A model generated the notes under the pieces. The model searched no databases. It was given only the letters and a program-made list of their open reading frames with translations, and was not told the DNA's origin. 5,107 nucleotides of DNA from an uncultured Pelolinea sp. GTDB taxonomy: Bacteria > Chloroflexota > Anaerolineae > Anaerolineales > Anaerolineaceae. The stretch lies in the NCBI GenBank assembly GCA_937902055.1, contig CALGUJ010000225.1, positions 1 through 5,107 of the forward strand. Direction: 5' to 3'. Below, piece after piece: positions 1-5,107 of the stretch. Each line of letters begins with the position of its first letter. Positions within the stretch are counted from its first letter, which is position 1. Position numbers and translations under genes: made by a program.

Positions 1-2612
1 CGATGCCATTTGGACCCAATCATGAGCACACCTCGGTTCAATTGATCGATTTTGAGAATATCGGCAATAATCAATGCATCCTCACCAATCAGGTCATCTT
101 CCAGGCAGGCTCACAAACCCGCCGCTTTGACCTGGTTTTGTTTGTGAACGGCATTCCGCTGGTGATCGGCGAAGCCAAAACCCCCACCCGGCCGGCCATC
201 TCCTGGGTGGACGGCGCGGTGCAGGTGCAGGATGATTATGAGGTCAACGTGCCGGCGTTCTTTGCGCCGAATGTGTTTTCATTTGCCACCGAAGGCAAAA
301 CCTATCGCTATGGCGCCATCCGGCAACCGCTGGAAAGCTGGGCACCCTGGCGTGAAGAAGATAACAACGAATATTCCGGTTTGAATGAGCTGCAAACCGC
401 CGCGCTGGGCATGCTGCGCCCGGCGATCATTCTGGATATCCTCAAAAACTTCACCCTGTTTGCCACCGATAAGAAACATCGCAAAACCAAGATTATCTGC
501 CGCTTTCAACAATATCACGCTGCCAATCAGATCGTCGAGCGGGTGGTGCAGGGCCGGGTGAAGAAAGGTCTGATCTGGCATTTTCAGGGGTCGGGTAAAT
601 CGCTGTTGATGGTCTTTGCCGCCCAGAAGCTGCGCATGCATCCGGCGCTGAAAAATCCCACGGTGCTGATCGTGGTGGATCGTATCGATCTGGATACGCA
701 GATTACGGCTACATTCAACGCGGCAGATGTTCCCAACCTGATCTCGACCGACAGCCGTGAAGAACTGCGTACCTTGTTGGCTCAGGACGTGCGCAAGGTG
801 ATTATCACCACCATCCACAAGTTTGGCGAAGCGGACGGCGTTCTGAACAACCGCGACAACATTATCGCCCTGGTGGATGAAGCTCACCGCACCCAGGAAG
901 GCGACCTGGGCAGGAAAATGCGCGAAGCGCTGCCCAATGCGTTTCTGTTTGGCATGACTGGCACACCCATCAATCAACGCGACCGGAATACATTCTTCGC
1001 GTTTGGCGCTGAAGAGGATGAAAAAGGCTATCTAAGCCGTTACTCATTTGAGGAATCCATCCGCGACCAGGCCACCCTGCCCTTGCGTTTTGAATCCCGT
1101 TTGGTCGAACTGCGGGTGGATAAACAATCCATTGACGAAGCCTATGCCAATCTGACCGGCCATTTATCCGAAGCCGATCAGGCGAACCTGGCGCGCCAGG
1201 CAGCCCGCATGGCGGTATTGGTTAAAGCACCGGAACGGGTGCAGCGCATCGTATCGGATATCGTGGATCATTATCAGGAAAAGGTGGAACCCAACGGCTT
1301 TAAGGCGATGGTGGTTACCTTTGACCGCCAGGCCTGTGTGCTGTATAAAAAAGCCATGGATGAAATCCTGCGACCGGAAGCCAGTGAAATTGTGATGAGC
1401 GTTTTTCACAATGAGACGGAATACAAAGCCTACGACCGCAGTAAAGAAGATGAGGAAAGATTGCTGGACCGTTTCCGCGATCCGGCAGATCCGCTAAGGT
1501 TCCTCATTGTGACTTCACGCCTGTTAACTGGATTTGATGCGCCTATTCTGCAGGTCATGTACCTGGATAAACCGATGAAGGAGCATAACCTGTTGCAGGG
1601 TATCTGCCGCGTAAATCGTCCCTACCCCGGCAAGGATTATGGCTTGATTGTGGATTACATTGGCGTCTTCGATGATGTGGCTCGAACGTTGGCCTTTGAC
1701 GAAGCCAACATGCAGCAGGTGATTACCAACCTGAAGGCGCTGCATGCGCAGCTTCCTGAAGCCATGCAAACCTGCCTGGCATATTTTCCCAATGTGGATC
1801 GCACCCTCGGTGGATGGGAAGGGTTGGTGGCCGCCCAGGCGTGCCTGCCGGATAACGAAACGCGGGACAAATTCGCCGGTGACTTCTCATTACTTTCGCA
1901 ACTTTGGGAGGCGATATCGCCGGATCCGGTGCTTTCGGATTATGAAGATGATTATCGCTGGTTAGGCCAGGTGTATGAATCCGTCAAACCGCCCAGCGGA
2001 AGCGGTAAGCTGCTCTGGCATGCACTGGGAGCCAAGACCCTGGAATTGATCCACGAGAACGTTCATGTCGAACGCGTACGGGATGACCTGGACACATTGG
2101 TCATGGACGCGGATTTCCTGGATGAACTGCTTGGAGAACGCGATCCAGAGAAGATCCGCGAGGTGGAAATCAAGGTCATCGCACGCATCCGAAAGCATGG
2201 CAATAATCCAAAATTCATTGCGCTCGGAAAGCAGCTTGAAGATCTGAAGAACCGCATGGAACAGGGGCTGGTCAACAGCCTGGATTACCTGAAACAACTG
2301 CTTGAAATCGCCCGCAAGGTTTTGCAGGCCGAAAAGGATGTGGACCCAGAAGAAGAACGCCAATCCGCCAAGGCAGCACTAACCGAGCTATTCAACGAAA
2401 CCAAGACAACTCAGACCCCGGTTATTGTTGAACGCATTGTCGCCGATATTGACGAGATCGTGCGAAATGTCCGCTTCCCCGGTTGGCAGCAAACCATTGC
2501 CGGCGAGCGGGAGGTCAAACAGGCATTGCGCAGGGTGCTGTTGAAATATCAGTTGCACAAAGAGCAGGAGTTGTTTGATAAAGCGTACGGGTATATCAAG
2601 GAATATTATTAA
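1..2612 (+). CDS. hsdR: Type I restriction enzyme R subunit HsdR (5'-truncated by window edge)
   Basis: This is the motor and nuclease subunit of a type I restriction-modification complex, which translocates unmethylated DNA using ATP and cleaves it at a distance. The reading frame is open to the window edge, with its first full codon at base 3. The ATG there sits in the middle of the usual N-terminal nuclease domain, so the true start is upstream and roughly 100 or more residues are probably missing. Counting from that ATG, the nuclease motif is D43 followed by E57-x-K59 (GEAK). Helicase motifs follow: Walker A GSGKS 196-200, motif Ia near 223-233, DEAH 292-295, TGTP 319-322, motif IV near 434-446, motif V LLTGFDAP near 507-514, and motif VI QGICRVNR 532-539. 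The C-terminal 300 residues are helical and end in a typical HsdR tail (FPGWQ, then GYIKEYY). No frameshift or lost catalytic residue is seen, so the gene looks functional. HsdM and HsdS are needed for activity and are not in the window. Confidence 0.96.
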   Translation, partial: MPFGPNHEHTSVQLIDFENIGNNQCILTNQVIFQAGSQTRRFDLVLFVNGIPLVIGEAKTPTRPAISWVDGAVQVQDDYEVNVPAFFAPNVFSFATEGKTYRYGAIRQPLESWAPWREEDNNEYSGLNELQTAALGMLRPAIILDILKNFTLFATDKKHRKTKIICRFQQYHAANQIVERVVQGRVKKGLIWHFQGSGKSLLMVFAAQKLRMHPALKNPTVLIVVDRIDLDTQITATFNAADVPNLISTDSREELRTLLAQDVRKVIITTIHKFGEADGVLNNRDNIIALVDEAHRTQEGDLGRKMREALPNAFLFGMTGTPINQRDRNTFFAFGAEEDEKGYLSRYSFEESIRDQATLPLRFESRLVELRVDKQSIDEAYANLTGHLSEADQANLARQAARMAVLVKAPERVQRIVSDIVDHYQEKVEPNGFKAMVVTFDRQACVLYKKAMDEILRPEASEIVMSVFHNETEYKAYDRSKEDEERLLDRFRDPADPLRFLIVTSRLLTGFDAPILQVMYLDKPMKEHNLLQGICRVNRPYPGKDYGLIVDYIGVFDDVARTLAFDEANMQQVITNLKALHAQLPEAMQTCLAYFPNVDRTLGGWEGLVAAQACLPDNETRDKFAGDFSLLSQLWEAISPDPVLSDYEDDYRWLGQVYESVKPPSGSGKLLWHALGAKTLELIHENVHVERVRDDLDTLVMDADFLDELLGERDPEKIREVEIKVIARIRKHGNNPKFIALGKQLEDLKNRMEQGLVNSLDYLKQLLEIARKVLQAEKDVDPEEERQSAKAALTELFNETKTTQTPVIVERIVADIDEIVRNVRFPGWQQTIAGEREVKQALRRVLLKYQLHKEQELFDKAYGYIKEYY

Positions 2613-2676
2613 TAAAACAAGTACCATTCGTTTCGTGTCTTTCTTTTACTTACCCATTTTCGTTGGTAAATTAAGC

Positions 2677-2681
2677 GAGGG
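2677..2681 (+). promoter_or_regulatory. Ribosome binding site of the 198-residue ORF
   Basis: GAGGG lies 5 bases before the ATG at 2687, a normal spacing. The in-frame TTG at 2684 would be only 2 bases from this site, so the ATG is preferred as start. Confidence 0.65.
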
Positions 2682-2686
2682 TTTTG

Positions 2687-3283
2687 ATGATCCCGGATTT
2701 TCCTCGAGAAAAAGAAAAAATAATGCAATTCTGGAATAAGTATCTGATTGCGAAAAATCAGGAATTGCTAGGATTTTTTGGAACCCTGCCAGCACATATG
2801 AACCACGAAGGTCATCAATGGGCGCTTAATCGGGCAGATGGCACGGGGGATAATCAACCTTATCACCAAATCGAAGGGTTGATGACTGTCGAAATCAGCG
2901 AGGTTCCTCACTTGACCCCGGATAAAATTCGGGAAAAACTAGACAAAATAGCAGATGATATGGCTCGTCAGATAACTCAGGGGATGATTGCAGAAATATC
3001 CAGGGTGACAAAAGAAGTAGGAAATGAGGTCAATGCTGAAGGGCAACCTTTAAGCCAAGGCCTTTTCTTACAAATGCTAGAAAAGATGGATTTGGACTTT
3101 GATGAAAACGGAAATTGGAATCCGCCTACCATTGTTATGCATCCAGATTTATGGGAAGCCAAGAAAGAAGAAATCAAATCTTGGGAAACTGACGATGAAT
3201 TTCTTTCAAAGCAAAAAGAAATAATCGAAAAGAAGAAGGAAGAATGGCGTGATCGAGAGAATAATCGAAAATTGGTTGACTAA
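2687..3283 (+). CDS. Uncharacterised 198-residue protein, first gene of a two-gene cassette
   Basis: I do not recognise this protein with certainty. The start is the ATG at 2687, behind GAGGG with 5-base spacing. There is no signal peptide or membrane segment, so it is probably cytoplasmic. It begins with a charged, aromatic-rich helix (about 6-31). A region with GTG/DNQPYH (52-60) and a probable strand (IEGLMTVEISEVP, 62-74) follows. Next come a long amphipathic helix (78-111), the segment VGNEVNAEGQPLS (111-123), a DFDENGNWNPP loop (137-147), the strand TIVMHPDLW (148-156), and a very charged helical tail rich in K and E (157-195). The long helix, the EGQPLS turn and the final TIVMHPD strand loosely recall parts of HK97-fold capsid or encapsulin-like proteins, but the protein is too short for a full one and this is only an impression. 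It lies 74 bases after hsdR and overlaps the next gene by 35 bases, which suggests joint function. A sensor, scaffold or regulator role is possible but unproven. Confidence 0.85.
   Translation: MIPDFPREKEKIMQFWNKYLIAKNQELLGFFGTLPAHMNHEGHQWALNRADGTGDNQPYHQIEGLMTVEISEVPHLTPDKIREKLDKIADDMARQITQGMIAEISRVTKEVGNEVNAEGQPLSQGLFLQMLEKMDLDFDENGNWNPPTIVMHPDLWEAKKEEIKSWETDDEFLSKQKEIIEKKKEEWRDRENNRKLVD
3220..3271 (+). repeat. 12-base direct repeat at the gene overlap
   Basis: AATAATCGAAAA occurs at 3220-3231 and again at 3260-3271, 40 bases apart. The first copy encodes IIEK in the upstream gene. The second, shifted by one frame, encodes IIEN at the start of the downstream gene and NNRKL in the upstream gene. 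It may be a chance result of A-rich coding sequence or a trace of local duplication that formed the overlap. Confidence 0.6.
3236..3240 (+). promoter_or_regulatory. Ribosome binding site for the GTG start at 3249
   Basis: AAGGA, inside the end of the upstream gene, lies 8 bases before the GTG at 3249. It supports this start over the later in-frame TTG and ATG codons, and it supports translational coupling to the upstream gene. Confidence 0.7.
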
Positions 3284-4829
3284 AGTTAATGAAAAGTCAT
3301 TCCAGGTGCCATTTTGCCAGATGCTTATTGGCGAAGGTTATCAAGTCGTTCATCTAAGCAGGCATGGTTCTTTTGAAGAAGGGAAAGATGTTTTAGCGAT
3401 TGCACCTGACGGGGTGCCATGCGCATTTCAACTAAAAGGTGCGAATGGGGGAAAGATATCTCAGAATGAATGGTCAAAATATAATGAACAAATAACTCGT
3501 CTGGTAGAAATCCCAATTAAACATCCATCGATTGACGAATCAAAAAGTCGGCGTGTTTATTTTGTCACGAATGGAGAACTGGATGAAGAAGTTCGAGTTC
3601 AGATTACAAACCAAAATCCTGACAGGGTACGCAGACAACTACCCGAGTTAGGAACAATTCTCAAAGGTGAGTTGTTAAATCGATTCAGCAAGATACATAC
3701 CGATTTATGGCCTTTACAACTTCAATCCGAAAAAGACCTTCTTGAGTTATATCTCGCCGACGGAACAGGATATTTGGACAAACCCAAATACGCAGGTTTT
3801 CTTGGAAGCCTTATCTTTGGCACCGAAGAAACGACAAAAGTTGAGGGTCAGAGAGTCCTGGCTAGTGCGGCTCTATTTGCTTCCTATGGATTGTTTCCAT
3901 TTAGCCAAGCCGGCAACCATGTCGCGATAATCGAAGGGTGGACAATATTTATTGCGTATGCAATCTCTTATATTGAGAAATATAAGCTCGATGAAAGATA
4001 TTGGCAAAATACACTTCAGATTGCTGAAGAAGCAGTAGAAATGGCACTTTCCAACTTATGGGAAGAAATCAGGTCCATGCAATATTTTGTCGCAGGGAAT
4101 GTTCTTGTCGACGCTCCTTTTTATCGAGGTAGGTTAACCTGGTTAACCGGATTTGTTTCATCCTACATGCTATTGCAAAAACAAAAGAATCCCGATTTTA
4201 TTATTGAAGAAAAATTTATAAATTATTTTTTTGAGAACCAAAAATCGTTTCTGCTTTGGGGAGAAGCCGCGATACCCCAATTTCTTTCAATTCTCTGGAC
4301 GTTGAGAACTGTCGGCTACCCCCAATTGGCTGATCGGTTATTGTTTGCCATTTTTAAAGGGATTCTCGATAAAACCACATCAAAAGAAGGAATTCCTGAT
4401 CCATATCATAACCTTGGAGAAATCGTGTTAGGAATTTCTGGTTTATCCGACCAGTTACGAGAAGAGAATTTTGCTGGAAGATCTTATTCCCTGGATTCGC
4501 TTATTCAACTTCTTGCTAAACGTGAATATCGAGGCGTCTTAGCTGAAAATTGGAAGCAAATTACTTTGACGCATCTTGTTGAATTTGAGCCAGAAAATCC
4601 CTGGCAATTCTGTACCTGGCATTGCGAAGATGGAATTTTTCATGAGACAATGCCTAAAACCCCCCAGAGTTGGCAACTATTAAAAGAGCAATCAACTGAA
4701 ATTAATGTTGTTAAGATTCCTTCGTATTTCCAGACTAATCCTACTATGTTGCTAATTTTCTTATTGGTATATCCTCACAGAATTCGTCCTGATGTGATAA
4801 AGTTCCTTGATAATTCCTTTTCCCCATAA
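3249..4829 (+). CDS. PD-(D/E)xK nuclease-like protein with large helical C-terminal region
   Basis: This is a 526-residue protein. The start is a GTG with AAGGA 8 bases upstream, inside the 3' end of the preceding gene. Residues 1-150 look like a restriction-endonuclease-like fold. A helix (about 3-28) is followed by YQVVHLSRHGSFEEGKD with candidate acidic residue D47, a strand VLAIAPDG, and CAFQLKG, where Q61-x-K63 replaces the usual ExK as in Mrr-type nucleases. A later strand RRVYFVTNG (101-109) fits the core of that fold. Metal-dependent DNA or RNA cleavage is the inferred activity. Residues about 155-440 are mainly helical and of unknown family. The hydrophobic run at 224-243 contains E, W and Y and is more likely a buried helix than a membrane segment. 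A distinctive C-terminal block follows: PWQFCTWHCEDG (451-462), QSW (473-475), and LLVYPHRIRPD (505-515). The gene is AT-richer than hsdR. Its role is probably the effector of a small defence cassette together with the upstream gene. The fold call is moderately secure and the biological role is inferred. Confidence 0.88.
   Translation: MIERIIENWLTKVNEKSFQVPFCQMLIGEGYQVVHLSRHGSFEEGKDVLAIAPDGVPCAFQLKGANGGKISQNEWSKYNEQITRLVEIPIKHPSIDESKSRRVYFVTNGELDEEVRVQITNQNPDRVRRQLPELGTILKGELLNRFSKIHTDLWPLQLQSEKDLLELYLADGTGYLDKPKYAGFLGSLIFGTEETTKVEGQRVLASAALFASYGLFPFSQAGNHVAIIEGWTIFIAYAISYIEKYKLDERYWQNTLQIAEEAVEMALSNLWEEIRSMQYFVAGNVLVDAPFYRGRLTWLTGFVSSYMLLQKQKNPDFIIEEKFINYFFENQKSFLLWGEAAIPQFLSILWTLRTVGYPQLADRLLFAIFKGILDKTTSKEGIPDPYHNLGEIVLGISGLSDQLREENFAGRSYSLDSLIQLLAKREYRGVLAENWKQITLTHLVEFEPENPWQFCTWHCEDGIFHETMPKTPQSWQLLKEQSTEINVVKIPSYFQTNPTMLLIFLLVYPHRIRPDVIKFLDNSFSP
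4132..4148 (+). repeat. Tandem palindromic octamer GGTTAACC
   Basis: Two copies of the perfect palindrome GGTTAACC (4132-4139 and 4141-4148) are separated by one base inside the nuclease-like gene. They encode the repeated residues LT in LTWLTG. They can be drawn as a 6-base-pair stem with a 5-base loop. This is most likely coincidental codon use. Confidence 0.5.
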
Positions 4830-4850
4830 TTTTGTATGAAAATCGGGGAA
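4820..4850 (+). other. Hairpin spanning the stop codon of the nuclease-like gene
   Basis: TTCCCC (4820-4825) pairs with GGGGAA (4845-4850), and inside it ATTTT (4829-4833) pairs with AAAAT (4839-4843) around the loop GTATG. A small internal bulge separates the two stems. The TAA stop (4827-4829) is inside the structure. No T-run follows, so it is not a standard intrinsic terminator. It could protect the 3' end of the mRNA or be incidental. Confidence 0.45.
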
Positions 4851-4917
4851 TGATAATTCGTTAAAAAACATATAAGAATATACCAGGTTGTTCTACCATT
4901 ACCACTTAAGATACTAT

Positions 4918-4956
4918 GGGAACGATCTATATTGAACGACCAATCAGGTCGTTCCC
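4918..4956 (+). repeat. Triple GAACGA element with two alternative stems
   Basis: GAACGA occurs at 4920-4925 and 4934-4939, and inverted (TCGTTC) at 4949-4954. The outer pairing is GGGAACGA (4918-4925) with TCGTTCCC (4949-4956). The inner pairing is GAACGACC (4934-4941) with GGTCGTTC (4947-4954). Both are perfect 8-base-pair stems, and they share the same right arm, so they exclude each other. This could be a terminator/antiterminator pair, a cluster of operator sites, or a relic of a small repeat element. Confidence 0.6.
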
Positions 4957-4966
4957 CTTAATTTTT
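4934..4966 (+). terminator. Possible intrinsic terminator after the two-gene cassette
   Basis: A perfect 8-base-pair stem with the 5-base loop AATCA (4934-4954) is followed by CCCTTAA and then five T (4962-4966). The T-run starts 7 bases after the stem, which is further than in a strong terminator, so activity may be weak. Its place between the nuclease-like gene and the next gene is what a terminator would have. Confidence 0.4.
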
Positions 4967-5007
4967 GAATCGAAATTAAAATCGATATCCGATACGGTTA
5001 TTTAAGG

Positions 5008-5107
5008 ATGACTCCCGACAACACACTCACCATTACCCAAAATACCTGGATTATTTCCGACACGCATTTCTTTCACGAGAATATCGGAAGATACTGCAAT
5101 CGCCCCG
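5008..5107 (+). CDS. Calcineurin-like metallophosphoesterase (N-terminal fragment, runs off window)
   Basis: Only the first 33 codons are present. They include WIISDTHFFHENIGRYCNRP (residues 14-33), the first metal-binding motif of calcineurin-like phosphoesterases, with D18-x-H20 as likely metal ligands. This sub-type (SDTHF.H.NI..Y..RP) is a soluble two-metal phosphatase or phosphodiesterase whose substrate cannot be told from the fragment. The start is the ATG at 5008. The frame is closed by a TGA at 4966-4968 and no other standard start codon lies between. About 12 residues precede the conserved strand, a little more than usual for the family. The AAGG before the ATG touches it directly, which is too close for a normal Shine-Dalgarno, so initiation may be weak or use another signal. 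The gene is 178 bases after the nuclease-like gene with a possible terminator between, so it is probably a separate transcription unit. Confidence 0.85.
   Translation, partial: MTPDNTLTITQNTWIISDTHFFHENIGRYCNRP

Noticed and set aside
279..977. A 232-codon open frame on the minus strand within hsdR
   Set aside because: It lies wholly antisense to strongly conserved helicase motifs, and its translation (rich in H, Q and F with no domain) looks like the shadow of a GC-biased coding frame.
2650..2669. Short inverted repeat TTACC...GGTAA after hsdR as a terminator
   Set aside because: Only a 5-base-pair stem with a 10-base loop and no following T-run.
2645..2672. Promoter-like TTTACT and TAAATT, 16 bases apart, before the 198-residue gene
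   Set aside because: Each hexamer matches the consensus at only 4 of 6 positions, and the implied transcript start would fall on the ribosome binding site.
3225..3283. Programmed frameshift fusing the two cassette genes
   Set aside because: The A/G-rich stretch is suggestive and the second frame is open from 3225, but a good ribosome binding site with a GTG start explains the second gene more simply and no classic slippery heptamer with a downstream structure is evident.
3918..3977. Transmembrane helix in the nuclease-like protein (residues 224-243)
   Set aside because: The run contains H, E, W, Y and S and lies in a region of many amphipathic helices, so a buried soluble helix is more likely.
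4895..5037. Direct repeat ACCATTACC at 4895-4903 and 5029-5037
   Set aside because: Only 9 bases, one copy is within coding sequence, and there is no other sign of a mobile element or attachment site.
1..5107. tRNA, rRNA, CRISPR array, insertion sequence or integrase
   Set aside because: No cloverleaf, regularly spaced repeats, transposase or integrase motifs were seen; the window is almost entirely coding on the + strand.

Overview
The window looks like a stretch of bacterial chromosome from a defence or accessory island. All recognisable genes lie on the + strand. The organism cannot be named from the sequence. The first gene is moderately GC-rich, while the two genes after it are clearly AT-richer, so they may have a different history. 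An environmental bacterium, possibly Chloroflexota-like, is only a guess.

Layout: (1) Bases 1-2612 hold the 3' part of hsdR, the restriction and translocase subunit of a type I restriction-modification system. Its 5' end lies off the window, but the nuclease motif and all main helicase motifs are present and uninterrupted. The hsdM and hsdS partners are not in the window and would be expected upstream. (2) After a 74-base gap come two tightly linked genes. One encodes a 198-residue protein of unknown function (2687-3283). The other encodes a 526-residue protein (3249-4829) with an N-terminal PD-(D/E)xK-type nuclease-like domain in the D...QxK variant and a long, mostly helical C-terminal region I do not recognise. 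The two overlap by 35 bases, and the second starts at a GTG with a good Shine-Dalgarno sequence inside the first, so they are very probably co-translated. (3) The 178-base gap at 4830-5007 carries a hairpin over the stop codon of the nuclease-like gene and a more striking cluster of three GAACGA motifs that can form two mutually exclusive stems. One of these may act as a terminator. (4) At 5008 a calcineurin-like metallophosphoesterase gene begins and runs off the window.

Working interpretation: a type I restriction gene is followed by a compact two-gene cassette that may be an undescribed nuclease-based defence module. The nuclease-like gene would supply the effector, and the small upstream gene would supply a sensor, scaffold or regulator. 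The nuclease-like fold is supported by visible motifs. The defence role is inferred from the fold and from the neighbouring hsdR. The small protein's function is unknown.
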